In this document: piece after piece, positions 24,556 to 33,520 of the stretch
Numbering within the stretch: position 1 is the stretch's first letter
Layout of the letters: the number at the start of each line of letters is the position of its first letter
NCBI RefSeq assembly: GCF_008704855.1
Contig: NZ_CP023691.1
Coordinates: 4,154,001-4,218,000 of the forward strand
Source: Streptomyces platensis
GTDB lineage: Bacteria > Actinomycetota > Actinomycetes > Streptomycetales > Streptomycetaceae
DNA: 64,000 bases
Reading direction: 5' to 3'
Translations under genes and position numbers: made by a program
Notes under the pieces: generated by a model
What the model was told of the DNA's origin: nothing
The model's database searches: none
Seen by the model: only the letters and a program-made list of their open reading frames with translations

Positions 24556-27500
24556 ATGTCCAGTCAGCCTGCCTCCGCCCTGCCCGACGGCTCTGCTACC
24601 GCGCTGCCCGGCACCGCCGCTCCCGGCCTCTCCGACCTGCTGGAACGTCTTCCCGAGCTGATGCTGCGCGATCAGCAGCGGCTGGGGCGCCGGCTCGACG
24701 GCGCGCGCCGCATCCGTAAGCCGGAAGCCCGGGCGGCCGTGCTCTCCGAGATCTCCGGCGGCATCGATGAGGCGGAGCTGCGCGTCGAGCAGCGGCGCGC
24801 CGCGGTGCCCGAGATCACGTATCCGGAAGAGCTGCCGGTCAGCCAGAAGAAGGACGAGATCCTCGCCGCGATCCGCGACCACCAGGTCGTGATCGTCGCC
24901 GGGGAGACCGGCTCCGGCAAGACGACGCAGATCCCGAAGATCTGTCTGGAGCTCGGCCGGGGCATCCGGGGCCTGATCGGGCACACCCAGCCGCGCCGGA
25001 TCGCGGCCCGTACGGTCGCCGAGCGGGTGGCCGAGGAGCTGAAGACCCCGCTGGGCGAGGCGGTCGGCTGGAAGGTCCGCTTCACGGACCAGGTCGGCGG
25101 GGACACCCTCGTCAAGCTGATGACGGACGGCATCCTGCTCGCCGAGATCCAGACGGACCGGGAGCTGCGCCAGTACGACACGATCATCATCGACGAGGCG
25201 CACGAGCGCAGCCTCAACATCGACTTCATCCTCGGCTACCTCGCCCAGCTGCTGCCCCGGCGCCCGGACCTCAAGATCGTCATCACCTCGGCGACCATCG
25301 ACCCGGAGCGGTTCGCCCGGCACTTCGGCAGCTTCGCGTCCGTAGGGGCGGCGCCGGACCGCACCGCCTCCCCGGCCGCCGCGGACGGCTCCGGGAGCGA
25401 CGGGGAGACGAAGCCGAGCGCACCGATCGTCGAGGTCTCCGGCCGGACGTATCCGGTGGAGGTGCGCTACCGCCCGCTGCTGGAGGAGGGCGGCCAGGAC
25501 GCCGACCGCGACCAGATCACCGCGATCTGCGACGCCGTGGACGAGCTCCAGTCCGCCGGGCCGGGCGACATCCTGGTCTTCCTCTCCGGCGAGCGGGAGA
25601 TCCGCGACACCGCCGACGCGCTCAACAAGAAGGCCCTCCCGTTCACCGAGGTCCTCCCCCTGTACGCGCGGCTGTCGCACGCCGAGCAGCACCGCGTCTT
25701 CCAGCGGCACACGGGCCGGCGGATCGTGCTGGCCACGAACGTCGCCGAGACCTCACTGACCGTCCCGGGCATCAAGTACGTCATCGACCCGGGCATGGCC
25801 CGGATCTCCCGCTACAGCTACCGCACCAAGGTCCAGCGGCTGCCCATCGAGCCGGTCTCACAGGCCAGCGCCAATCAGCGCAAGGGCCGCTGCGGCCGTA
25901 CGAGCGACGGCATCTGCATCCGCCTCTACTCCGAGGACGACTTCCTCTCCCGCCCCGAGTTCACGGACGCGGAGATCCTCCGGACGAACCTCGCCTCCGT
26001 CATCCTCCAGATGACCGCGGCCGGCCTCGGCGACATCGAGAAGTTCCCGTTCATCGATCCGCCGGACCGCCGCAACATCAAGGACGGCGTCGATCTGCTG
26101 AGTGAGCTCGGCGCGCTCGACACCCGGCAGAAGGACCCCAAGAAGCGGCTGACCCCGCTCGGCCGCAAGCTCTCCCAGCTGCCGGTCGACCCGCGGCTGG
26201 CGCGGATGGTGCTGGAGGCGGACCGCAACGGCTGTGTCCGCGAGGTCATGGTCATCGCGGCAGCGCTGTCCATCCAGGACCCGCGCGAGCGGCCCGCGGA
26301 CAAGCAGCAGCAGGCCGATCAGCAGCACGCCCGCTTCAAGGACGAGACCTCCGACTTCCTCGCCTTCCTCAACCTCTGGCGCTATGTCCGCGAGCAGCAG
26401 AAGGAGCTGTCCTCCTCGGCCTTCCGCCGGATGTGCCGCGGTGAGTTCCTGAACTACCTCCGGATACGCGAGTGGCAGGACATCTACTCGCAGCTGCGTT
26501 CGGTCGCCAAGACCATGGGCATCCACCTCAGCGAGGAGGATGCGGCGCCGGATCACATCCACACCTCGCTGCTTTCCGGTTTGCTTTCGCATATCGGCCT
26601 CAAGGACACCGACAGCAAGAACGAGTATCTGGGCGCCCGCAGCGCCAAGTTCGCGGTCTTCCCCGGCTCCGCGCTCTTCAAGAAGCCACCGCGCTGGGTG
26701 ATGTCCGCCGAGCTGGTCGAGACGTCCCGGCTGTGGGCGCGGGTGAATGCGAGGATCGAGCCGGAGTGGATCGAGCCGCTCGCCCAGCACCTGGTCAAAC
26801 GCACCTACAGCGAGCCGCACTGGGAACAGAAGATGGCCGCGGTGATGGCGTACGAGCGGGTGACGCTCTACGGCGTCCCGATCGTCGCCCAGCGCAAGAT
26901 CGCCTACGGCCGGATCGATCCGGAGACCTCGCGCGATCTGTTCATCCGCAACGCCCTGGTCGAGGGCGACTGGCGCACCCACCACCAGTTCTTCCATGAC
27001 AACCGCAAACTCCTCGGCGAGGTCGAGGAGTTGGAGCACCGCGCCCGGCGCCGCGACATCCTCGTGGACGACGAGACGCTCTTCGACTTCTACGACCAGC
27101 GCATTCCGGCGGACGTGGTCTCCGGCGCGCATTTCGACGCCTGGTGGAAGAAGCAGCACCGCGACGAGCCGGAGCTGCTGAACTTCGAGCACTCGATGCT
27201 CATCAACGAGTCCGCCGAGGCCGTCACGAAGGACGACTACCCGGACTCCTGGCGGCAGGGAAAGCTGAAGTTCAAGGTCACCTACCAGTTCGAGCCGGGC
27301 GCGGACGCGGACGGTGTGACCGTCCACATCCCCCTCCAGGTCCTCAACCAGGTCTCCTCCGAGGGCTTCGACTGGCAGATCCCGGGCCTGCGCGAGCAGC
27401 TGGTGACGGAGCTGATCCGGTCGCTGCCCAAGCCGATCCGGCGCAACTACGTCCCGGCACCGAACTTCGCGGCCCGCTTCCTGGACTCCACGGTCCCCCT

Positions 27501-28665
27501 TCAGGGCGCCCTGACGACGTCTCTGGCCGCGGGGCTCCAGCGGATGGTGGGCGTGCCCGTGGAGGCCGCGGACTTCGACCCGGAGAAGGTCCCGGACCAC
27601 CTCAAGATCACCTTCCGGGTGGTCGACGAGCGGCGCCGCAAGCTCGCCGAGGCCAAGGACCTGGAGGCGCTGCGGCTGAAGCTCAAGCCGAAGACCCGGG
27701 CGGCCATCTCCAGGGCCTTCGAGGAGGCCGCCGAGCGGCCCGCCAGGGACCGCAAGGGCGGCGCGGACGGCGGACCGGCGCCGGCCGGCCCCGAGCAGCG
27801 GACCGGGCTGACGTCCTGGACGATCGGCACGCTGCCGCGCACCTTCGAGACCCGGCGTGCGGGCCAGCCGCTCAAGGCCTACCCGGCGCTGGTCGACGAG
27901 GGCAGCAGCGTCGCCGTACGCCTCTTCGACACCGAGGCCGAGCAGCTCACGGCGATGTGGGCGGGCACCCGCCGGCTCATCCTGCTGAACATCCCGTCCA
28001 ATCCGGCCAAGTTCGCCCAGGGCAAGCTGAGCAATCAGCAGAAGCTCGCGCTGTCCCGTAATCCGCATGGCTCCATCGCCGCGCTCTTCGAGGACTGCGT
28101 CACCGCCGCCGCGGACCGCCTGATCGCGGCCCGGGGCGGTCCGGCCTGGGACGAGGAGTCCTTCCGGAAGCTGTTCGACCAGGTCCGCGCGGATCTGGTG
28201 GACGTCACGCTGAAGACCATCCAGCAGGTCCAGGAGGTGCTGGCCGCCTGGCAGGCGTGTGAGCGCCGGCTGAAGGAGACGGCGTTCCCCTCGCTGCTGC
28301 CATCCCTCACGGACATCAGGGAGCAGCTGGCGGCGCTGATCAAGCCGGGCTTCGTGACGGCGCACGGCGCCAAGCGGCTGCCGGACCTGATGCGCTATCT
28401 GGTGGCCGCCGACCGCCGTCTCCAGCAGCTGCCCACCAACGCCGAGCGGGACCGCACCCGGATGGCGAAGGTGAAGGAGATGCAGGACGAATACGCCTGG
28501 CTGCTGGAGCAGTTCCCGCCGGGCCGCCCGGTGCCGGCCGCGGCCCTGGAGATCCGCTGGATGATCGAGGAGCTCCGGGTGAGCTACTTCGCCCACGCTC
28601 TGGGCACCGCGTACCCGGTCTCCGACAAGCGCATCGTGAAGGCGGTGGACGCCGCCGCGCCGTAG
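24556..28665 (+). CDS. hrpA: DEAH-box ATP-dependent RNA helicase HrpA
   Basis: A 1369-residue HrpA-type helicase, normal full length. Walker A GETGSGKT at about residues 115-122, HTQPRR, DEAH in IIIDEAHERS near 212, SAT (ITSATID), then helicase C with ATNVAETSLTVPG and QRKGRCGR. The winged-helix/HA2, OB-fold and the long C-terminal DUF3418 region (LPSNPAK..., EMQDEYAWLLEQ) complete the usual order. An insert of about 25 residues (PDRTASPAAADGSGSDGE) after the SAT motif is low complexity. Role: rescue of collided ribosomes and RNA remodelling, known in E. coli. ATG 24556 has GGGGGA 5 nt upstream. It has its own 230-nt upstream region. Confidence 0.95.
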   Translation: MSSQPASALPDGSATALPGTAAPGLSDLLERLPELMLRDQQRLGRRLDGARRIRKPEARAAVLSEISGGIDEAELRVEQRRAAVPEITYPEELPVSQKKDEILAAIRDHQVVIVAGETGSGKTTQIPKICLELGRGIRGLIGHTQPRRIAARTVAERVAEELKTPLGEAVGWKVRFTDQVGGDTLVKLMTDGILLAEIQTDRELRQYDTIIIDEAHERSLNIDFILGYLAQLLPRRPDLKIVITSATIDPERFARHFGSFASVGAAPDRTASPAAADGSGSDGETKPSAPIVEVSGRTYPVEVRYRPLLEEGGQDADRDQITAICDAVDELQSAGPGDILVFLSGEREIRDTADALNKKALPFTEVLPLYARLSHAEQHRVFQRHTGRRIVLATNVAETSLTVPGIKYVIDPGMARISRYSYRTKVQRLPIEPVSQASANQRKGRCGRTSDGICIRLYSEDDFLSRPEFTDAEILRTNLASVILQMTAAGLGDIEKFPFIDPPDRRNIKDGVDLLSELGALDTRQKDPKKRLTPLGRKLSQLPVDPRLARMVLEADRNGCVREVMVIAAALSIQDPRERPADKQQQADQQHARFKDETSDFLAFLNLWRYVREQQKELSSSAFRRMCRGEFLNYLRIREWQDIYSQLRSVAKTMGIHLSEEDAAPDHIHTSLLSGLLSHIGLKDTDSKNEYLGARSAKFAVFPGSALFKKPPRWVMSAELVETSRLWARVNARIEPEWIEPLAQHLVKRTYSEPHWEQKMAAVMAYERVTLYGVPIVAQRKIAYGRIDPETSRDLFIRNALVEGDWRTHHQFFHDNRKLLGEVEELEHRARRRDILVDDETLFDFYDQRIPADVVSGAHFDAWWKKQHRDEPELLNFEHSMLINESAEAVTKDDYPDSWRQGKLKFKVTYQFEPGADADGVTVHIPLQVLNQVSSEGFDWQIPGLREQLVTELIRSLPKPIRRNYVPAPNFAARFLDSTVPLQGALTTSLAAGLQRMVGVPVEAADFDPEKVPDHLKITFRVVDERRRKLAEAKDLEALRLKLKPKTRAAISRAFEEAAERPARDRKGGADGGPAPAGPEQRTGLTSWTIGTLPRTFETRRAGQPLKAYPALVDEGSSVAVRLFDTEAEQLTAMWAGTRRLILLNIPSNPAKFAQGKLSNQQKLALSRNPHGSIAALFEDCVTAAADRLIAARGGPAWDEESFRKLFDQVRADLVDVTLKTIQQVQEVLAAWQACERRLKETAFPSLLPSLTDIREQLAALIKPGFVTAHGAKRLPDLMRYLVAADRRLQQLPTNAERDRTRMAKVKEMQDEYAWLLEQFPPGRPVPAAALEIRWMIEELRVSYFAHALGTAYPVSDKRIVKAVDAAAP

Positions 28666-28759
28666 GAATCCGGCCTGCCGGTATCGAGTTCGACCGCACC
28701 CCCTGACCTGCTGTACAGTCTTGCTTCGCAGCCCGCCGCAAGCGGAAAGCGAAACACAA

Positions 28760-28834
28760 GGTCCTGTGGAGCAGTTTGGAGTGCTCGCCACCCTGTCAAG
28801 GTGGAGGCCGCGGGTTCAAATCCCGTCAGGACCG
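28760..28834 (+). tRNA. tRNA-Asp(GUC), copy 2
   Basis: Sequence identical to the copy at 23892. It is a single-gene transcription unit with a TACAGT -10-like element near 28713 and a terminator directly after it. Confidence 0.96.
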
Positions 28835-28840
28835 CATAGA

Positions 28841-28873
28841 GAACGGCCCGCATCCCTCGGATGCGGGCCGTTC
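28841..28873 (+). terminator. Terminator of tRNA-Asp copy 2
   Basis: 15-bp arms GAACGGCCCGCATCC and its complement around a CTC loop, 6 nt after the tRNA. Confidence 0.85.
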
Positions 28874-29146
28874 TGCTGTCCGCACCCGGGCCGCGACTCG
28901 CGCGAAGCCGCCGCCGCTCCCCACACCCCGTCAGATCGCGCCCCCGCGCCTGTCGCGCGTTGATGGGGGCCGTGGCGCCGATCACCTTCCCTCCCTGCCC
29001 GCCCCCCGCCGCACGCCGACCACGGCACCGGCCGGTTCCGCTCCCGGCGGATGCGGACCGTAGCCGGTTTGCCGCCCGCTGTATTGACGGCGGCACGTAC
29101 CGCGGGTACTCACTGAGGAAGGCGTGGGGGCCGGGGAGGTATGCGC

Positions 29147-29380
29147 ATGACGACTGCGGTACGGCACGAGACCAGGGCGCTGTTGCGGGCGCATCTGTCA
29201 GCCGCCACGGGCTATCGCCATCTGACGCGGCACTGCCCTATCTGCCATCAGCTGCAACGGCTCGTCATGGAGCCGCACACGGCCCGCTCCGGACCTGCGG
29301 CGCCCGCGTCCGCCTCCACGTCGTCCGGGGCCGTCTGTGAGCCGCCGGCGGACGAGGACGAAGGTCCCGCAAGCCGGTGA
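29147..29380 (+). CDS. DUF6274-like small protein
   Basis: A 77-residue protein. ATG 29147 is preferred over ATG 29141 because GGGGAGG lies 7 nt upstream of the former and touches the latter. The conserved core is RHETRALLRAHLSAATGYRHLTRHCPICHQLQRL, split here by a CxxC-type motif (HCPICH) that could bind zinc. The C-terminal half is low complexity. A small protein of this type sits beside bldC in other Streptomyces, from memory. Function unknown. Confidence 0.7.
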   Translation: MTTAVRHETRALLRAHLSAATGYRHLTRHCPICHQLQRLVMEPHTARSGPAAPASASTSSGAVCEPPADEDEGPASR

Positions 29381-29908
29381 CCACCGGCGCCTGCGTCAGC
29401 CGCGGTGCGGTGACAGGCTGTTGGGTGTGGCGGGCGGAGTTCTCTATCGCAGCGGACGTATCGTCTTCAAGCGCCACGTCGTGTGACGGGTGTCACCGAA
29501 CAAGTTTGGCGCGATGAGGAACTTACACCCGCCCTACAACCAGTCAATTTAATATGTGCAATTGCACCTCCCCCGAGGGAGCCTCCGGGAGGGGGCTCGG
29601 GGTCTCTGCGGAAAGCCCCTCACAGGGCCCGTGAAGACCCGCTGGCCGCCGTCCGGGGCGACTCCGGCGCCAGGCCGACCCGACCGCCCCAACGGGCCCT
29701 GAAGCGGGCGCACACAAAAAAATCGCGCTGGACCCGGCGGAGTCCAGCGCGATCGACGACGTACCCAAAGGGAGCGGGTGTGGAGCCTGTGGGGCAGGCG
29801 CCGCGTCATATGAAGCTGTGTGAAGCGTGGTGAAGCAGTCGAGCTATGTGGCGCAAAGCGGGCGCTTTCGGGTTGGGGGCCCCGAAAACGACCTGGTTAT
29901 GCGGTTGT
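29381..29908. other. Intergenic region between convergent DUF6274-like gene and bldC
   Basis: No supported gene. It holds a GTGAC-gggt-GTCAC repeat (29483-29496) and an AT-rich stretch with the 12-bp palindrome GTGCAATTGCAC (29556-29567). A CCCCGAG/CTCGGGG hairpin (29571-29602) may terminate the plus-strand gene. The bldC terminator is at 29722. ORFs drawn through here cross both hairpins. Confidence 0.6.
29722..29753 (-). terminator. Intrinsic terminator of bldC
   Basis: 12-bp arms ATCGCGCTGGAC/GTCCAGCGCGAT with an 8-nt loop, followed on the minus strand by seven T. It lies 155 nt after the bldC stop, so the mRNA has a 3' UTR of about 190 nt. Confidence 0.88.
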
Positions 29909-30115
29909 TCAGGCCTCGCTGCGCTGCTGCGGAATGCCCGCGAGCAGTGCGCGGACCTCAGCCTCGCGGTAACGCCGGTGTCCTCCGAGCGTGCGGATGG
30001 ACGTGAGCTTGCCTGCCTTGGCCCAGCGGGTCACCGTCTTCGGGTCCACGCGGAACATCGTGGCGACCTCAGCAGGGGTAAGCAGCGGCTCGGCGTCAGG
30101 GGTGCGAGCGGTCAT
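29909..30115 (-). CDS. bldC: Developmental regulator BldC
   Basis: A 68-residue MerR-like winged-helix protein, exactly the known BldC length. Conserved core: LLTPAEVATMFRVDPKTVTRWAK and RTLGGHRRYREAEVRALL (interrupted here for length). BldC binds direct repeats and delays sporulation while keeping vegetative growth. ATG 30115 is preceded by GAGGAGG. The frame continues 22 codons upstream, but that part (GQGAEFRGKNRDG) has no family match. Its promoter lies somewhere in the 515-bp upstream gap; CAGAAT and TATAAC (30214-30219) are -10 candidates. Confidence 0.96.
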   Translation of the reverse strand: MTARTPDAEPLLTPAEVATMFRVDPKTVTRWAKAGKLTSIRTLGGHRRYREAEVRALLAGIPQQRSEA

Positions 30116-30630
30116 GAGCGGCCTCCTCGGGAGAACCGAACCATCACGGTTCTTTCCTCTAAATTCTGCACCTTGACCCACGTTGCCCGAAATGGCGGAC
30201 GCGGGCCGAGTCGGTTATAGGACGAACGGCTTGTCCTCGGCACTACAACTACACCATCTGTCCAGCCACGTCGGCCAAACCGATGGAATTGCCCTCTCAG
30301 GTGTTCAACCTCGGCGGATGCCGATGGACCGTGCCATAGCGGACAGTCACCCGTCCGTGACGATCAGTCACAGCGTGATCAGCCGCCACGAGACCCCTCA
30401 AGGAACGCAATACCGATCTATCCGCCCTTAGTTGGACGGAAGGAGCCCAGGTCGGGCTCCTTGTCCTATTTTGGCACGAGGGTATGGCTTGGGAGCAAGA
30501 CCCGATGTCAGTGCTTTAGGTCACGCTTGAGGCAATCGCCCGGATCAGGACCTACGTCCTTTACCGCCCGACCACCGAAAGGCGAACACCGCGCTGCCAC
30601 GCCGACAACCTTCGGCACCGCACCGGCGCC
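30116..30630. other. 515-bp intergenic region upstream of bldC
   Basis: No supported protein gene. It contains the bldC promoter region and a cluster of GTCAC/GTGAC and GATCA/TGATC inverted repeats (30346-30380). A hairpin follows at 30440. A short plus-strand ORF (30183-30431) has weak codon bias and no ribosome site. GC content is clearly lower than in the neighbours, and a small RNA ending at the 30440 hairpin is possible. Confidence 0.5.
30440..30462. terminator. Hairpin AAGGAGCCC-N5-GGGCTCCTT
   Basis: Perfect 9-bp arms with a 5-nt loop, followed on the plus strand by GTCCTATTTT. It may end a plus-strand transcript from the bldC upstream region or the minus-strand gene at 30631. Confidence 0.6.
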
Positions 30631-31434
30631 TCAGCTGGAGAACTGGCGTTCCCGCACCGCACGCCACCGCTGGGAAAGCTTCTCGTACGCGACCCCGGCC
30701 CGCTCGCCGTCCCCCTCGCGCAGTGCCGCCAGCCCCTCCGCCACCTCGGCGGCGGAACGGTCCTCGGCGAGCTGCGCTTCGGGCACCGCGTGCACCAGCC
30801 CGCCGTAGTCCAGCTCCACGAGCGAACGCGGATGGAATTCCTCGAGCCAGCGCCCCACATCTACCAGGCCGTCGATCAAGGACCCCTCTTCCAGGGCGTC
30901 CCGCAGCGTCCGCAGCCCGCGGGCGACCCGCCGCCGCGCCTGCACCATCGGCGTCCGGTAACGCATCACCGGCTCCTGCTCACTCTTCGTGTACTCCCGC
31001 TCGCCGTCGGAGAACAGCACGAACCAGCGGACCGGGACATGCCAGGCCGCCCCGCGGATCCAGGGCCGGGCGTCCGGGTTGCGCTCCCGCCACTGCTCGT
31101 AGTCCGTGGCCGCCTGCCGGCGCACCACCGGGGGCAGCGCCACGTCCAGCACCGAGGCCGGCAGCAGCTCGTCCAGCGACTCCAGGGCCTGCCAGCCGCG
31201 CAACCGGGTGCGCCAGGGGCAGACGCAGGTCACCTCGTTCACCACGGCGATGAAGGCGTCCGCGCTCTCGTGGACCGGCACCGGCACCGGCGGGGTCGGC
31301 AGCAGATCCGCCAGGGCCCGCCGCTGCTCGTCCTGGGCGGTAGGGGTCTTCGCCCGCTTGGCATAGCGGGCCCAGTGGGAGCGCTCCGGCTCGGGGAACG
31401 CAGCCAGCGGCTCGTAGACCCGTAGATATGCCAT
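30631..31434 (-). CDS. Conserved hypothetical protein
   Basis: A 267-residue soluble protein; ATG 31434 follows GAAGGT at 6 nt. Charged, Trp- and Arg-rich, with no signal or membrane segment. Recognisable blocks are MAYLRVYEPLAAFPEPERS and VNEVTCVCPWRTRLRGWQALE, the latter with two close cysteines, and FVLFSDGEREY. I do not recognise a family. It sits between bldC and vdh, divergent from vdh, a position I recall as conserved in Streptomyces. Longer upstream frame is rejected as non-coding. Confidence 0.75.
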   Translation of the reverse strand: MAYLRVYEPLAAFPEPERSHWARYAKRAKTPTAQDEQRRALADLLPTPPVPVPVHESADAFIAVVNEVTCVCPWRTRLRGWQALESLDELLPASVLDVALPPVVRRQAATDYEQWRERNPDARPWIRGAAWHVPVRWFVLFSDGEREYTKSEQEPVMRYRTPMVQARRRVARGLRTLRDALEEGSLIDGLVDVGRWLEEFHPRSLVELDYGGLVHAVPEAQLAEDRSAAEVAEGLAALREGDGERAGVAYEKLSQRWRAVRERQFSS

Positions 31435-31677
31435 GTACGGGACCTTCACCGACGACGCCAGGGCCACGCCCGCTCCTTCAAAGGGAAGTCCACCGCCGGG
31501 AGACCCCGAGGGCCCCGCCGGCCTGCGATACGACCAGATCGTCCCATGCCCGTCCCCCGGGAGAGGGTGATCCTCGGCACCCGACGGATCAACCGGCCCC
31601 ACAGGTCTTACGCTCTTTTCAACCGGCCCTCCCCACCCGACGGAGGGCGTCCTTCGCGACTTATGGGAGTCACCACA

Positions 31678-32781
31678 GTGACTGACGTACGTCCGGCCTC
31701 CGCCGGCACCGACGGCGGCGTTCTGCACACCCTGTTCCGATCGGAGCAGGGGGGCCATGAGCAGGTCGTTCTCTGCCAGGACCGTGCCAGCGGCCTCAAG
31801 GCCGTGATCGCCATCCACAGCACCGCCCTGGGCCCCGCCCTCGGCGGTACCCGCTTCCATGCCTACGCCTCCGAAGAGGAGGCCGTGCTGGACGCCCTGA
31901 ACCTGTCGCGCGGCATGTCCTACAAGAACGCCCTGGCCGGACTGGACCACGGCGGCGGTAAAGCCGTGATCATCGGTGACCCCGACCTGATCAAGTCCGA
32001 GGAACTCCTGCTCGCCTACGGCCGGTTCGTGGCCTCCCTGGGGGGCCGCTATGTCACCGCGTGCGACGTCGGTACGTACGTCGCCGACATGGACGTCGTC
32101 GCCCGTACGAACAAGTGGACCACCGGCCGCTCCCCCGCCAGCGGCGGCGCGGGCGACTCCTCCGTCCTGACCGCCTACGGCGTCTTCCAGGGCATGCGCG
32201 CCTCGGCCCAGCACGCCTGGGGCGACCCGACGCTGCGCGGCCGCAAGGTGGGCATCGCGGGCGTCGGCAAGGTCGGCCACCTCCTCGTCGAGCACCTCCT
32301 CCAGGACGGTGCCGAGGTCGTGATCACGGACGTTCGGGCCGAGTCGGTGGACCGGGTCCGCGCCAAGTACCCGCAGGTCACCGCGGTCGCGGACACCGAG
32401 GCGCTGATCCGCACCGAGGGCCTGGACGTCTACGCGCCGTGTGCGCTGGGCGGTGCGCTGAGCGATGAGTCGCTGCCGGTGCTGACCGCGAAGGTGGTGT
32501 GCGGCGCGGCCAACAACCAGCTCGCTCACCCCGGCGTCGAGAAGGATCTGTCCGACCGCGGCATCCTCTACGCCCCCGATTACGTCGTGAACGCGGGCGG
32601 TGTCATCCAGGTGGCCGACGAGCTGCACGGCTTCGACTTCGACCGCTGCAAGACCAAGGCGGCGAAGATCTTCGACACCACCCTGGCGATATTCGCTCGT
32701 GCGAAGGCCGACGGCATTCCGCCCGCCGCGGCCGCCGACCGCCTGGCCGAGCAGCGGATGGCGGAGGCCCGGCGCGCCTGA
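31678..32781 (+). CDS. vdh: Valine (branched-chain amino acid) dehydrogenase
   Basis: A 367-residue Glu/Leu/Phe/Val dehydrogenase, closely matching Streptomyces Vdh. Catalytic Lys lies in HGGGKAVIIGDP (about residue 99), with the substrate region ALGPALGGTRF and NAD-binding GIAGVGKVGHLLVEHLL (about 197-213). CGAANNQLAHP and NAGGVIQVADELHGFD complete the family. It deaminates valine, leucine and isoleucine to 2-oxo acids, feeding branched fatty acids and polyketide precursors. GTG 31678 has GGGAG 8 nt upstream; ATG 31663 has no site. The gene is monocistronic. Confidence 0.95.
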   Translation: MTDVRPASAGTDGGVLHTLFRSEQGGHEQVVLCQDRASGLKAVIAIHSTALGPALGGTRFHAYASEEEAVLDALNLSRGMSYKNALAGLDHGGGKAVIIGDPDLIKSEELLLAYGRFVASLGGRYVTACDVGTYVADMDVVARTNKWTTGRSPASGGAGDSSVLTAYGVFQGMRASAQHAWGDPTLRGRKVGIAGVGKVGHLLVEHLLQDGAEVVITDVRAESVDRVRAKYPQVTAVADTEALIRTEGLDVYAPCALGGALSDESLPVLTAKVVCGAANNQLAHPGVEKDLSDRGILYAPDYVVNAGGVIQVADELHGFDFDRCKTKAAKIFDTTLAIFARAKADGIPPAAAADRLAEQRMAEARRA

Positions 32782-33098
32782 CGCGGCCGGAATTGCGGCC
32801 TTGTCGGCCGGAAAGCGTGCCTTACGCGGCCCGCCACGGGTGATCAGGGAGACATCCCTCACCACCCGTCGGCGGGTCGCCGTACAGGACAGGTTAAAAT
32901 CGCAGTTGACCAGCGGGGACGGGGCACCTTGCAGGTCGTGCCGAGCGGTGGGTGATGCGGGCGACGTACCGTATGGCCGCGGAAGCAGGTACCGTTAAAG
33001 CCCTACGGGCCGGTCTCTCTGTCGAGAGTCCGCTCTGATCCATGAACGCTTGTCAAGACTCTGGGGCCATCGAGCCCCGTCATTGAGGGGGTCGACCC
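32782..33098. other. Intergenic region upstream of DUF3073 gene
   Basis: No gene seen. Possible -10 elements are TAAAAT (32895-32900) and TACCGT near 32990. A CTCTGTCGAGAG-like inverted repeat lies near 33015-33030. Confidence 0.5.
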
Positions 33099-33350
33099 AT
33101 GGGGCGCGGCCGGGCCAAGGCCAAGCAGACAAAGGTCGCCCGCCAGCTGAAGTACAGCAGCGGTGGGACGGATCTCTCACGACTGGCCGACGAGCTGGGT
33201 GCATCACCGTCGAACCAGCAGCCTCCGAACGCAGAGCCGTTCGAAGAGGACGAGGACGACGACCCGTACGCACAGTACGCAGATCTGTACAACAGCGACG
33301 ACGACGAAGAGGACGAGGGCGACTCGTCCCAGCAGCGTCGTCGCGCTTGA
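33099..33350 (+). CDS. DUF3073 family protein
   Basis: An 83-residue small protein of the actinobacterial DUF3073 family. The N-terminus MGRGRAKAKQTKVARQLKY is strongly basic and the C-terminal half very acidic (FEEDEDDDPYAQY, NSDDDEEDEGD), giving a charge-split molecule. ATG 33099 has GAGGGGG 9 nt upstream. It has its own terminator. Function unknown; the basic arm suggests nucleic-acid contact. This is inference. Confidence 0.88.
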   Translation: MGRGRAKAKQTKVARQLKYSSGGTDLSRLADELGASPSNQQPPNAEPFEEDEDDDPYAQYADLYNSDDDEEDEGDSSQQRRRA

Positions 33351-33388
33351 CTCTCTGCGCGCTCGCGGCACCCATAACAGCATCACGG

Positions 33389-33418
33389 ACCCGGTCCTGG
33401 GCATTGCCCGGACCGGGT
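33389..33418. terminator. Terminator after DUF3073 gene
   Basis: ACCCGGTCC-t-GGGC paired with GCCC-GGACCGGGT around ATT: a 13-bp stem with one bulge, between convergent DUF3073 and purM. Confidence 0.8.
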
Positions 33419-33520
33419 TCTGTGCTGCCCAGAAGTCCGCGGCCACAGCAGTGACTGCCGGCGCGGCGTGAACCGCTGGTGCGGCGGCCGCACCGACGAC
33501 TGCCGGTGCGGCCCAACTGA

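Noticed and set aside
23892..28834. tRNA-Asp copies as attachment sites bounding an island
   Set aside because: Between them lie tRNA-Phe, a small membrane protein and hrpA, all core genes; no integrase. Plain gene duplication explains the identity.
29483..29833. 116-residue plus-strand ORF between DUF6274-like gene and bldC
   Set aside because: It runs through the bldC terminator and a further hairpin.
30183..30431. 82-residue plus-strand ORF
   Set aside because: No ribosome site, weak third-position bias; ends in a hairpin that fits a terminator.
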